DNA of 64,000 nt from contig CABYSX010000004.1 of the NCBI GenBank assembly GCA_902521795.1, forward strand, positions 1 through 64,000, written 5' to 3'. The notes below the pieces were generated by a model. The model made no database searches and had not been told where the DNA came from. It worked only from the letters and a program-made list of their open reading frames with translations. Source of the stretch: an uncultured Alphaproteobacteria bacterium (GTDB lineage: Bacteria; Pseudomonadota; Alphaproteobacteria; HIMB59). The translations under genes were made by a program, and so were the position numbers. This document shows, in pieces, positions 9,595 through 18,955 of the stretch; position 1 is the first letter of the stretch, and every line of letters starts with the position of its first letter.

Positions 9595-11787
9595 ATGAAA
9601 AAATTAAAAGTCATTATTCCAATTATAGTTCTTTTATTATTAATTATTTTATTTGGATTAAGTTTTCTAAGATTACCAATTAATTTACTTTCTCAGGAAA
9701 TAATTGAAAGAGAAACAAAAGGTTTAGTTAGTTTAAATAGTTTATCTAATCAAACGTTAAAAATTTTGCCTAAACCCATTTTATCTATAGACAATTCAAG
9801 TTTTAAAATTAATCATAATACTTTCCAAAGTGACATTGTGGCAAAAGATGTTGAAATTTCCAGGTCATTATTTAATGAAGATGAAATTTCAATTAAGCTT
9901 AATCAAGCAAGAATAGAGAACATAAATTCTAATTTGATAAATAACTCTATTTTATTAGAGGGTGATATTGACAATTTAAAAATAAATATTTCGTCTGAGG
10001 ATAATACTTCTCGTATTGTCACAAATAAATTTAATTATAAAGGTTCTGATTTATATTTTGATATCTATACAATTGACTCTGATGTAAAAAAAATTGGTTT
10101 TACTATTAATGAATTAGAAATAGATGAATTAGTATTACTTTTAGGAGAAAATTATCAACAATTATTGAAGAAGATAAACTTTCAAAGTTTAAGTGTAAGT
10201 GGTGAATATTCAAAAGAAATTATAAATATTGAAAAATTATCAATAACACTTGCAGATAAATCACAAATTAATATTAAAGGGACTATCGATTTAAATAATT
10301 TAATTAACTCAGATTTAAACATAGGAGGAGAGAATATTTCCACAGATAATTTGTTTCAGCTTGTTAGTAATATTCAAGTCTTTAATAATATTGCAGGTAT
10401 TCCAAGAGGAATAATTGAAATCTTAGACTTAAACTATAATGCCGGCAGTTTAGCTATAAATAATATTTCTTATAAATCCAATAATGAAACAATCATAAGA
10501 ATAAACGGATCTATAGAAGAATTAAATATTAATAAAGCTAATATTAATACAAATCTGAAATCAAACTCTAAATCAGATATTTTAGAACTGTTAGATTTTT
10601 TACCTAACGCAGAATTATTAAAGCAACTTAAGTTTGATGAAATTCAACTTTCTAGTAATTTTGTGAATAATATTCTGCAATTAAATGAGCTAAATATAAC
10701 TAATAACAATAAAAATTTTGCTAAAATCAAAGGTAAATATGAGTTTAATGATTTAAACAATACACAATTAGATATTCAATTAGATGAATTTGACCAATTC
10801 AGTTTAATTCCATCAGACAGCTTAAAAGAATTTTTATCAATTTTAAATTCAGATCACATAAATATGAAGGGCGTCATAGATGGGAATATATTAAATATCG
10901 AAAATCTAGAATTTGTTAGTTCAGATGATGTAAATTTATCAATAACCGGTTATCTAAACTTAAATAACTTTAACGATGCTTCGATAAATATTGGAATTGA
11001 TAATTTAGATAAAACAAATTTATTACAAATAGTCTCTCAATTCTCTACAGATGACTTTTCAAATATTATTAACATAGTCGATTTTGATTTTTTACAAACA
11101 AACTTAAAAATTGAACCATTAAATAATATTTTTTTAATCGAAAATTTAGATCTTATTCATAAAGATAAAATTTCTAATATATCTGGTTCAATTAATAACA
11201 ATATGTTTACAGGATTAATTGAATTAAAAGAAATAAATTTATCAAAATTAGATAATTTATTTTTAAATACATCACGAATCAAAGGTAATATTGATCTATC
11301 TTTAAGCGTTCCAAATCCTATAGGCCTTGGTAACATTCAAAATATATCTGGAAATATAAATGGAACTATAAATATTAGAGTTTCAGAGGAAGAATTTGCA
11401 TTAGTTTTATTTATGCAATCTTTGTCTCAAGATATTTCAGATTTTGAACAAATAAATGAGTTATTAAATACACTTGCAAATTCTTTTATAAATCAAAGAA
11501 GCTCTATCAGCGGACAAATTATAAATAAAGATTTGAATAAATTAATAATTGAAGACTTAATCTTATCATCACCAGACAGTGAAACGCTAAAAGCAGAACT
11601 AGAATTGGCACAAGAAAATTTTAAACTTACAATTTTTGATATTATTGATAGCGATGATTTTGTAATCAAATATCAAAATGGAAGTTATTCATATGAAAGA
11701 ATAGTGCCTGATGGGACGATAAAAAAACCTATTGAAGAATTAATTCAAAAAAATATTAATAAGCTCTTTGAAAATTTACTGCAGTGA
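9595..11787 (+). CDS. AsmA-like inner-membrane protein
   Basis: This 730-residue protein has an N-terminal membrane anchor (about 5-27) and a long periplasmic part typical of AsmA-family proteins, which affect outer-membrane assembly and probably lipid traffic. The body repeats a degenerate pattern of the form G.IDLNNL..SDLNIG (for example near 226-240, 380-395 and 450-465), alternating hydrophobic and Asn/Ser/Asp residues as expected for a beta-rich groove. Sequence identity to any one relative appears weak and the protein is very rich in Asn and Ile, so I rely on topology and pattern. It overlaps the end of gshB by 12 nt. Confidence 0.7.
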   Translation: MKKLKVIIPIIVLLLLIILFGLSFLRLPINLLSQEIIERETKGLVSLNSLSNQTLKILPKPILSIDNSSFKINHNTFQSDIVAKDVEISRSLFNEDEISIKLNQARIENINSNLINNSILLEGDIDNLKINISSEDNTSRIVTNKFNYKGSDLYFDIYTIDSDVKKIGFTINELEIDELVLLLGENYQQLLKKINFQSLSVSGEYSKEIINIEKLSITLADKSQINIKGTIDLNNLINSDLNIGGENISTDNLFQLVSNIQVFNNIAGIPRGIIEILDLNYNAGSLAINNISYKSNNETIIRINGSIEELNINKANINTNLKSNSKSDILELLDFLPNAELLKQLKFDEIQLSSNFVNNILQLNELNITNNNKNFAKIKGKYEFNDLNNTQLDIQLDEFDQFSLIPSDSLKEFLSILNSDHINMKGVIDGNILNIENLEFVSSDDVNLSITGYLNLNNFNDASINIGIDNLDKTNLLQIVSQFSTDDFSNIINIVDFDFLQTNLKIEPLNNIFLIENLDLIHKDKISNISGSINNNMFTGLIELKEINLSKLDNLFLNTSRIKGNIDLSLSVPNPIGLGNIQNISGNINGTINIRVSEEEFALVLFMQSLSQDISDFEQINELLNTLANSFINQRSSISGQIINKDLNKLIIEDLILSSPDSETLKAELELAQENFKLTIFDIIDSDDFVIKYQNGSYSYERIVPDGTIKKPIEELIQKNINKLFENLLQ

Positions 11788-12720
11788 TTTAGATACAAAA
11801 TCAATAATATCTTTTTCAATCTTGCTATTATTCAATCTATTGATTTCTTGAATTCCTGTTGGAGATGTAATATTTATTTCTGTTAAATAACCATCAATTA
11901 CGTCAATACCTACAAAAATTAAACCATTTTTTATCAGAAATGGCTTTATTTTTTTACAAATAAGCTTTTCTTTTAAAGTGATATTAGTTTTTACAGGCTT
12001 ACCACCTGCGTGAAAATTAGCCTTAATACTGTTAGTTTTTGGTACCCTTAAAACTCCACCAGCTATTTTTCCATTAATTAAAATAATTCTTTTATCGCCT
12101 TTATTAAAATTTTTTAAAAATCTTTGAATGATGATTGGGCTATTAGAAAATTTTTTAAGATAGTTTTTGATAAATAGATTAAGATTTAGTTTATTAAAAT
12201 AAATTTTTTGTATTCCGAGCCCTCCATTTCCATAGGCTGGTTTTATAATTACTTCTTTATTTTTTTTTATAAACTTTGTGATTATTTCTATATTTGAAGA
12301 TATTAATGTAGGTGGAGTTAACTCTGGAAAATTCATCATAATATGCTTTTCTGGAAAGTTTCTAATCTCCTTTGGATTGTTGACTAGTAATGGTTTTTTT
12401 AATTGATCCAGCAAGTAGGTATTGGATATATAATTTAAGTCAAATGGTGGATCTTGACGAATAAAAATGGCATTCATTTTTTCTAAATCAATCTCTTTTA
12501 GATTCATATTCTGATATGAAAGCTTATTATTTTTATTTAATTTTAAGCTTAAGACATGAGATTTTATTTTATTAACTTTATTAATCTCACTAAAAACCCA
12601 GCTGGGATCATTATAATAACATTCTATTCCCCTTCTTAAAGACTCACGAATAAGCATATAAGTAGAATCCTCGTTGATGTTAATTTTCTGAGGATCGTCC
12701 ATTTGAAAAAGAAATTTCAT
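11776..12720 (-). CDS. gshB: Glutathione synthetase
   Basis: This 314-residue ATP-grasp enzyme joins gamma-glutamylcysteine and glycine to form glutathione. The N-terminal FQMDDPQKI, the RQDPPFD segment, the ATP-grasp lysine region (EVIIKPAYGNGGLGI), GKIAGGVLRVP and the magnesium-binding end segment EINITSPTGIQEI all match GshB. The length is normal. It lies 7 nt downstream of gshA, so both steps of glutathione synthesis sit in one operon. The final 12 nt overlap the convergent AsmA-like gene. Confidence 0.96.
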   Translation of the reverse strand: MKFLFQMDDPQKININEDSTYMLIRESLRRGIECYYNDPSWVFSEINKVNKIKSHVLSLKLNKNNKLSYQNMNLKEIDLEKMNAIFIRQDPPFDLNYISNTYLLDQLKKPLLVNNPKEIRNFPEKHIMMNFPELTPPTLISSNIEIITKFIKKNKEVIIKPAYGNGGLGIQKIYFNKLNLNLFIKNYLKKFSNSPIIIQRFLKNFNKGDKRIILINGKIAGGVLRVPKTNSIKANFHAGGKPVKTNITLKEKLICKKIKPFLIKNGLIFVGIDVIDGYLTEINITSPTGIQEINRLNNSKIEKDIIDFVSKSLQ

Positions 12721-12727
12721 AATAATT

Positions 12728-14065
12728 TTAATAATAAGTATTATTTAGCAATGATAATATATTTTTTTTGTCCTTGAACTCTTCAATTAACAAATCTGCG
12801 GGATTTTTTTGTTGTTCAATAATGCTATTTAATTTTTCTAAATGAATACTTTCATCTCTACCATCAGAATTTAGATACCCTCTTTTTCCTAATCCTTTTT
12901 TTGACAAACTTAATAGTTTTTTACCATGCTCATATAGGGGTGAATTCATAAAGTTACTGTTTAAACCCTCAGATGGAACATCCTGATACAAATTTAATAT
13001 GTCATTTTCTTGCCAGGTGCTTGTTTCCTTCCATAAAAAGTCGAGATTTTCATCATCATAAAGTATGCCAATCCAAAAAGCAGGCAATGCACAAATCATT
13101 TCCCATTTTCCTGCATCTGCTCCCCTAAGTTCGATATAAGACTTTAATCTGACTTCAGTAAAAATTGTAGATAAGTGATTTATCCAATCTTGAATTGTTA
13201 AATTATACGCCAAAATTTCTTTATTTGAGACACTTTTAGTAAGTAATTCATCAAATGTGTAATCAGTAGTATCAAAATATTTACCATTTATTTTTAAAAA
13301 ATAGTTTTTAACTTTTAGAGCAAAATCAACATATTCTTCAATCGTAAAATTTTTGTTTAAAAATGACTTTTTAATTCCACACCTTTGATTATCTGTGTCT
13401 TGCCAAGTGAAAATTCGATTACTGACTAGGTCATTATGTTTAGACTCACGAAAAGGAGAATTACAAAATATACCCATCACAATTGGTTGGATCCTATTAG
13501 CAACAACAAATTTTTTAATTAAATCATTTTCATTAAAATAATCCAAATTAGCTTGTACTGTGCAGGTTCTTGTCATCATATCTAACCCTCTAGAGCCAAC
13601 TTTTGGCATGTATTCTCTCATAATTTTATATCGTTCTTTTGGGATAAAAGATAAATCCTCTAATTTACTTATTGGGTCGAAGCCAAGACCTAATATGCAT
13701 AATTTATTTAACTCAGCATATTCCTCTAGTTCTCTTAAATGCTCGTAGGACTCGGTACATGTTTGATGAACATTTTTTAATATTTTCCCAGATAATTCCA
13801 ATTGACAACCTGGTTCTAGAGTAATACTTGCACCATTTTTAGATAAAGATATTAGTTGGTTAAAGCTGTTATATTCATTTTTCTGCCAGCCTTTTGATAA
13901 GAAAAATTGAAATAAATTTTGAACACTCACCTCACCATCAAATTTAAGTCTTTTATGATCTTTAGTATAAAAAATAAATTTTTCATGCTCTGTTCCTATC
14001 CCTTTATATTCAGGGTTGGTAAAACTGGAATGAAAATAATTTATAAGATCTGTTTTTTGTAACAA
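12728..14065 (-). CDS. gshA: Glutamate-cysteine ligase, plant/alphaproteobacterial type
   Basis: This 445-residue enzyme of the GCS2 family catalyses the first and rate-limiting step of glutathione synthesis. Recognition rests on the early GIGTEHEKF motif (substrate Glu binding), LEPGCQLELSG, the TCTVQANLDY segment and YIELRGADAG near residues 305-315. It is the plant-like class usual in alphaproteobacteria rather than the E. coli GshA class. It starts at a TTG (14065) placed immediately after the TAA of the upstream lipoprotein gene, a tight junction implying coupled translation. Confidence 0.95.
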   Translation of the reverse strand: MLQKTDLINYFHSSFTNPEYKGIGTEHEKFIFYTKDHKRLKFDGEVSVQNLFQFFLSKGWQKNEYNSFNQLISLSKNGASITLEPGCQLELSGKILKNVHQTCTESYEHLRELEEYAELNKLCILGLGFDPISKLEDLSFIPKERYKIMREYMPKVGSRGLDMMTRTCTVQANLDYFNENDLIKKFVVANRIQPIVMGIFCNSPFRESKHNDLVSNRIFTWQDTDNQRCGIKKSFLNKNFTIEEYVDFALKVKNYFLKINGKYFDTTDYTFDELLTKSVSNKEILAYNLTIQDWINHLSTIFTEVRLKSYIELRGADAGKWEMICALPAFWIGILYDDENLDFLWKETSTWQENDILNLYQDVPSEGLNSNFMNSPLYEHGKKLLSLSKKGLGKRGYLNSDGRDESIHLEKLNSIIEQQKNPADLLIEEFKDKKNILSLLNNTYY

Positions 14066-14650
14066 TTAAAACACGCTTTTTTTATGGAAATTACATTTTG
14101 TTATTTGATTTGAATAGTCTTTTGCCTGGCGCTCTACTTTTTTTGCCACATCAAGTAACCATTTTTTTTTATTATAGGATTGTTTCTGAAATCCTCCTTT
14201 GCCCTCATGATATGCGAGATAATGATTGTAGACATCACCTTTACTAATTTTTAATAATCGGTAACTTCCATCAACATACCATCCAATGAAATCACTCGCA
14301 TCTTTAAAATTTTTTCTATCAGCATTAAAGTTTTTTGTAGAAACTTTATATTCTTCCCATGTCCCATCTAAAGCTTGGCTATAACCATAAGCACTTGAAG
14401 GTCGTAAACCTGGTATAAAACCTAATACCTTTTTTCTCGGAGGTCTTGCTGTTCTTTCAAAAGAAGACTCTTGTTTGATAAAACTTAATTGTAAACTTAC
14501 AGGCACACCCCATTTTTCTTTCGTTTTTTCTGCATATGATTTCCACTTAGGATTAGTTTTGAAAATATCACAAATATTTGAGGTATTAAAAGATCGATCT
14601 GTTGTGATACATCCTGATAGTAACAGAGTAAGGATAATTAAATATTTCAC
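14066..14650 (-). CDS. Lytic transglycosylase-like lipoprotein
   Basis: This 194-residue protein starts with a lipoprotein signal (lipobox LLSGC, Cys14) followed by an SLT-type lysozyme fold: catalytic Glu61 in FIKQESSF, then SSAYGYSQALDGTW and YHEGKGG. It should be an outer-membrane-anchored enzyme that trims peptidoglycan glycan strands. The GTG start at 14650 shares one base with the stop of the M17 aminopeptidase gene (TAGTG). The position between pepA and gshA gives no clear functional link. Confidence 0.85.
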   Translation of the reverse strand: MKYLIILTLLLSGCITTDRSFNTSNICDIFKTNPKWKSYAEKTKEKWGVPVSLQLSFIKQESSFERTARPPRKKVLGFIPGLRPSSAYGYSQALDGTWEEYKVSTKNFNADRKNFKDASDFIGWYVDGSYRLLKISKGDVYNHYLAYHEGKGGFQKQSYNKKKWLLDVAKKVERQAKDYSNQITKCNFHKKSVF

Positions 14651-16002
14651 TAATTGAAATTTTTCCTTAAGAATTCACTCATTATTTCCAATCCCTGTAA
14701 TGCTGCACCATTAGATCCTAATATCGAGCCTTGAGACCAGGCATAGGTATCAAAATGTAGCCAGGGTGTATCAGATTTATTCAAAAATTCTTTTAAAAAA
14801 AGTGCTGCTGTGATAGATCCAGCCATACCATCCAAAGAAGCATTACTTAATTCTGCAACTTGCGATTTAATCTTTTTTAAATAGGGTTGGTACAAGGGTA
14901 ATCTCCAACATCTCAGTTTTTCTTTATTTAAATTATCAACTTTTTTTGCAATTAATTCATTGTTACAAAAATAAGCAGGTAAGTCCTCACCTAAAGCAAC
15001 CCTAGCTGCACCAGTAAGGGTTGCGAAATCAATAATCATACTTGGGTTATAAGACATCGCTTTTTCAATAGCATCTGCCAATAAAAGTCTTCCCTCGGCA
15101 TCCGTGTGTGCAATTTCAACTGACTTCCCTGATGCTGATTTGTAGACATCACCTGGTCTCATTGATTTAGAGGATACTGAGTTCTCAGCTAAAGGAGCAA
15201 TTAAAACTATTTTAGTTTTTTTAAGAAAGTAATTTGCCAATAAAAATAATGATATTGCAATCGCAGAACCACCCATATCTTTTTTCATGTTTCTCATAGA
15301 GTTTCCTGGTTTAATATTTACACCACCAGTGTCAAATGTGACTCCCTTACCAATAATGACGAGAGGCTTATCTTTTTGAAGAATTTTTTTATTTGTTATT
15401 TCTATTACTTTTGGTTTAACAGACGAAGATTTACCAACAGCATAAGTAAGAGGAAATTGTGTACCTATATCTTTCTCAGAATATTCAACAAAATTAAATT
15501 TTTTAAACATCTGATTATTTTTTATTTTTGTGTAATAAGATAATGGATTTAATTTGTTTGCAGGGCTGTTGATTAAATCTCTAGAAAAATTTATACACTG
15601 TGTGTAAAAAGTAAGAAACTCTAATTCTTTTTGGTCTTTGATATACAATAAATTTTTTTTAGGTTTTGACTGAAAGTTATAATTTCCCCATGCCCAAGCT
15701 TTATGTATCTCTGATTCTTTTGATTTAGCAAATTTAGCAAATATGTAGTAGTTACCGTTATTTAATGAGGAAAAAGAACTGACCCCCTCAAGATTTTGAT
15801 CTACCCCCTCTCCGATCAGAACCTCTTTTAGCCTTCCATCTTCATAAGGAACTTTAAGAATTTTTCCAGATTCTGCCTTGAAATTATTAGATAAAGACCA
15901 ATTTTTAATAAATGATGATTGTTTTAAAAGCCATTTATCAAATTTGATTTGTGAAATGATAGATATTTTTGTAGAACACTCAGTATTGTCATTGGTAAAC
16001 AT
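14650..16002 (-). CDS. pepA: M17 leucyl aminopeptidase family protein
   Basis: This 450-residue dimetal aminopeptidase releases N-terminal residues from peptides in the cytosol. The metal and catalytic motifs GKGVTFDTGG, KKDMGGSA and TDAEGRLLLADA are visible. The residue before TDAEGRL, Asn in most M17 enzymes, is His here. The N-terminal domain is short and divergent, as in the approximately 460-residue alphaproteobacterial group. It heads the pepA-transglycosylase-gshA-gshB operon and is divergent from htpG with only 27 nt between start codons. Confidence 0.9.
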   Translation of the reverse strand: MFTNDNTECSTKISIISQIKFDKWLLKQSSFIKNWSLSNNFKAESGKILKVPYEDGRLKEVLIGEGVDQNLEGVSSFSSLNNGNYYIFAKFAKSKESEIHKAWAWGNYNFQSKPKKNLLYIKDQKELEFLTFYTQCINFSRDLINSPANKLNPLSYYTKIKNNQMFKKFNFVEYSEKDIGTQFPLTYAVGKSSSVKPKVIEITNKKILQKDKPLVIIGKGVTFDTGGVNIKPGNSMRNMKKDMGGSAIAISLFLLANYFLKKTKIVLIAPLAENSVSSKSMRPGDVYKSASGKSVEIAHTDAEGRLLLADAIEKAMSYNPSMIIDFATLTGAARVALGEDLPAYFCNNELIAKKVDNLNKEKLRCWRLPLYQPYLKKIKSQVAELSNASLDGMAGSITAALFLKEFLNKSDTPWLHFDTYAWSQGSILGSNGAALQGLEIMSEFLRKNFN

Positions 16003-16029
16003 TGCTTATAATAAGGATATTAGAAAAAA

Positions 16030-17892
16030 ATGAATAAACAACAAGCGGAAAAGAAAACAGTAAAATTTGAAACAGAGGTATCAAAACTCTTAGATATAGT
16101 AGCTAACTCACTTTATACAGAAAAAGAAATATTTTTACGTGAATTAGTATCAAATTCATCAGATGCTTGTGAAAAACTTAGGTATGTCAGTCAAACCGAC
16201 TCTAAAGCTGCAAAAACAAATAAGTTTGAAATTAAGATTCATATAAATGAAAAGAACAATACCATATCTGTAAAAGATAATGGGATTGGTATGGACGAAA
16301 AGGACATGCAATCAAATTTAGGCACGATTGCGAAATCTGGAACAGAAGATTTTATAAAAAAGATGGGGGATAAGAAAGGCGATATAAATCAAATTGGTAA
16401 ATTTGGTGTTGGTTTTTATTCATCATTTATGGTCTCAGATCAAGTAGTAGTTAGATCAAAAAAATATGACTCATCTAATGGTTACCTCTGGACTTCAGAT
16501 GGCAAGGGTACATTTTCAATTGAAGAAACACAATACAATGAAATTGGAACTGAAATTACTTTATCTATTAAGAAGGATGAAAATGAGTTTTTAAGTAAAT
16601 ACAAAATAGAAGAAATAATAAAAAAATATTCTGATTTTGTTCCTTTCCCAATTTTTGTGACGTCCGAAGACGATAAAAAGGAAAAGAAAAAAGATGAAAA
16701 ACCTGAGAAGCAAGTTAATTCTGCTGAAGCTATTTGGCTAAAAGAAAAATCGAAGATAAAGAAAGATGACTACAAATCTTTTTATAACCAAGTTTCAAGT
16801 TACTATGATGAACCTTTAACAACAATTCATTTTAAAGCTGAAGGAGTCGTAAATTACACTGCACTTCTATATTTACCCAAAACACAGCCTCAAGATCTTT
16901 ATCATCCAGATCGAAAAAACAAACTAAAGCTATACGTAAATAAAGTATTTATTTCTGATAAATTAGATGCATTAATTCCTGCTTGGTTGAGATTTGTACC
17001 AGGTGTAGTAGATACTGAGGATCTGAGTTTAAATATCTCAAGAGAAATTTTACAGAATAATGCAGTAATCAATAAAATATCTAATGCTATAACAAAAAGA
17101 GTTCTTAAGGAAATTCAAGAATTAAAGAAAAAAAAACCTAATGAATTTCAAGAATTTTGGAAAAATTTTGGACCTGTCATTAAAGAGGGACTTTATGAAT
17201 TTAACGACTTTCATGATCAAATATTTGAGTTCTCAACATTTCACTGTTCTGAAAAAGAGGAGATGATTACATTAGATCAATACGTAACTGATTTTTCTAA
17301 TGATAAAAAGAAAATCTACTACATATCAGGTGAAAATAAAGGCAACCTTCTTAACAGTCCTCAAATGGAATTATTTAAAAATAAAAAAATAAATGTTCTG
17401 TTAATCACAGATCCAGTTGACGAATTCTGGATGCCAATGAAAATGAAATTCAAAGAGTATGAATTTACATCTATTACTAAAGGTGAAGTAGATATAGAGG
17501 ACAAGAAAGATTCAAAAAAAGGAAAAGAAGAACCTAAAGAAGATAAAGATTTTGTTGGATTTTTAAAAGACAATCTTAAAGATAAAGTTAAAGATGTTAA
17601 AATTTCTAAGAGATTAACTACAAGTGCTTCATGTTTGGTTGCTGATGAGAATGATATGGATATGCATTTAAAAAAATTGATGGCTGCTAATAATCAAAAT
17701 ATTTCTGACGAAAAAAGAATTCTAGAAATTAATATTAATCATGAATTGGTTAATAAGCTCAAGTCTCTAGACAAAAACCAAAAAGATAAATTTTGTGAAA
17801 TTCTTTATGATCATGCAAAACTGATGGAAGGTGAAAACCTAGACGACCCAAAAAAATATACTAATTTGGTCTCAGAACTTGTATCTCTATGA
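16030..17892 (+). CDS. htpG: HSP90-family chaperone HtpG
   Basis: Bacterial HSP90 (620 residues) is an ATP-driven chaperone dimer in the cytosol. The GHKL ATPase pocket is complete: ELVSNSSDACEKL, DNGIGM, GTIAKSGT and GQIGxFGVGFYS-like motifs lie within residues 35-135. The middle domain carries LSLNISREILQ with the catalytic-loop Arg, and the C-terminal dimerisation domain is present. A lysine/glutamate-rich linker follows the N domain near residue 215. The start lacks a well-placed Shine-Dalgarno sequence; a weak AAGGA is too far upstream. Confidence 0.97.
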   Translation: MNKQQAEKKTVKFETEVSKLLDIVANSLYTEKEIFLRELVSNSSDACEKLRYVSQTDSKAAKTNKFEIKIHINEKNNTISVKDNGIGMDEKDMQSNLGTIAKSGTEDFIKKMGDKKGDINQIGKFGVGFYSSFMVSDQVVVRSKKYDSSNGYLWTSDGKGTFSIEETQYNEIGTEITLSIKKDENEFLSKYKIEEIIKKYSDFVPFPIFVTSEDDKKEKKKDEKPEKQVNSAEAIWLKEKSKIKKDDYKSFYNQVSSYYDEPLTTIHFKAEGVVNYTALLYLPKTQPQDLYHPDRKNKLKLYVNKVFISDKLDALIPAWLRFVPGVVDTEDLSLNISREILQNNAVINKISNAITKRVLKEIQELKKKKPNEFQEFWKNFGPVIKEGLYEFNDFHDQIFEFSTFHCSEKEEMITLDQYVTDFSNDKKKIYYISGENKGNLLNSPQMELFKNKKINVLLITDPVDEFWMPMKMKFKEYEFTSITKGEVDIEDKKDSKKGKEEPKEDKDFVGFLKDNLKDKVKDVKISKRLTTSASCLVADENDMDMHLKKLMAANNQNISDEKRILEININHELVNKLKSLDKNQKDKFCEILYDHAKLMEGENLDDPKKYTNLVSELVSL

Positions 17893-18071
17893 GTGATCAA
17901 GTTAATTTAGAAAATTATCAAGAAGTAGAGTATGTCTCAAAGACGGTAAATGTAATCATGTGCGATGGTGGTAGTGGTGATCTCGGCCATCCAGCTGTTT
18001 ATTTTAAGATCGATAAAAAACAAGAAGTTGTTTGTAATTATTGTAATAAAAAATTTATCAAAAAAGACTAA
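17889..18071 (+). CDS. CHCC zinc-finger protein (NDUFS6-like)
   Basis: This 60-residue protein carries the zf-CHCC pattern: a Cys in MCDGG, a His in LGHPAVYF, and a CNYC pair close to the end. The family includes the small complex I accessory subunit NDUFS6 of mitochondria and short alphaproteobacterial homologues. The ATG overlaps the htpG TGA (ATGA), so it is probably translated from the htpG message. The stop overlaps the convergent LysR gene by 4 nt. A role with complex I is an inference from the family. Confidence 0.88.
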   Translation: MSDQVNLENYQEVEYVSKTVNVIMCDGGSGDLGHPAVYFKIDKKQEVVCNYCNKKFIKKD

Positions 18072-18955
18072 CTTTTTTTTTCTTTATTAACTTCTCTAAC
18101 TAAAAAATCTCTAAGAGCCTCAATTTTTTTAGAACCTTTTAGTTCAGGGGGATATGTAAAATATATAATAGTCTTAGGAGTGTCGGCATTTGGCAAAATG
18201 GGAACAAGATTATTATTGGATATTCTCATATATTCAGGTAATGCTCCAATCCCTGCCCCTCCTCCTATAGCTCTCATAACTCCATACATATTTGAGATAA
18301 AGAGAGTTTTAATTTTTTTATTTTTAGGAAGTAAGTCCAAAATACAATTTACATCTGGAATAGAGGGTTCAACACTATCTCCAAAAGCAACAATCTTATG
18401 ATTTGGTAGTTCACTGACATCCTTTGGAATTCCAAATTTTTCAATGTATTCTGGGGAGGAATAAATTTTAAATTGAAATTCATAAAGTGGAAACCTAATC
18501 AAATCCATTTGGGTAGGTTCTGTCAGCCTCAAAGCAACATCAGCCTCACCTTGGGCCAAATCAGTGTACTTGTTTTCAATAATTATTGAGACATCTATAT
18601 CTGGATATGAATTTGTAAATTTTTCAATTCTAGGCGCTAACCATGTTGTGCCAAATGCGACTGTCGCAGCTATAGTAAGTGGCCCAGTAGGCTTTTCTTT
18701 AGACTCTGTCAATTTAGCTTCAGTGAGAGCTATCTTACCAAATATATCGTGAGCAGTTTTAAATAAAATTTTTCCCTGTTCAGTTAGTGTGAGTCCTCTA
18801 GCATGTCTTTTAAATAGCGAGACCTTCAAATCTCTCTCAAGAGCACTTATTTGTCTACTAATAGAGGAATGACTAATATTCATTTTATGAGCTGCTTCAG
18901 ATATATTAAGATCTAAAGCAACATTATGAAAAATTTTTAATTTATCCCAGTCCAT
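18068..18955 (-). CDS. LysR-family transcriptional regulator
   Basis: This 295-residue regulator has an N-terminal LysR helix-turn-helix (about 1-60, with NISHSSISRQISALERDL) and a periplasmic-binding-protein-like effector domain. The effector is not predictable from sequence. Its first 14 nt overlap the end of selO in the same direction, so the two are probably co-transcribed. LysR regulators more often lie divergent from their target, so the selO link may be chance. Confidence 0.93.
   Translation of the reverse strand: MDWDKLKIFHNVALDLNISEAAHKMNISHSSISRQISALERDLKVSLFKRHARGLTLTEQGKILFKTAHDIFGKIALTEAKLTESKEKPTGPLTIAATVAFGTTWLAPRIEKFTNSYPDIDVSIIIENKYTDLAQGEADVALRLTEPTQMDLIRFPLYEFQFKIYSSPEYIEKFGIPKDVSELPNHKIVAFGDSVEPSIPDVNCILDLLPKNKKIKTLFISNMYGVMRAIGGGAGIGALPEYMRISNNNLVPILPNADTPKTIIYFTYPPELKGSKKIEALRDFLVREVNKEKKS

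Noticed and set aside
18060..18079. AAAAAAG/CTTTTTT inverted repeat at the CHCC/LysR junction as a terminator
   Set aside because: Seven weak pairs with one G:C, and poly-A/poly-T runs are common at this base composition; too weak to call.
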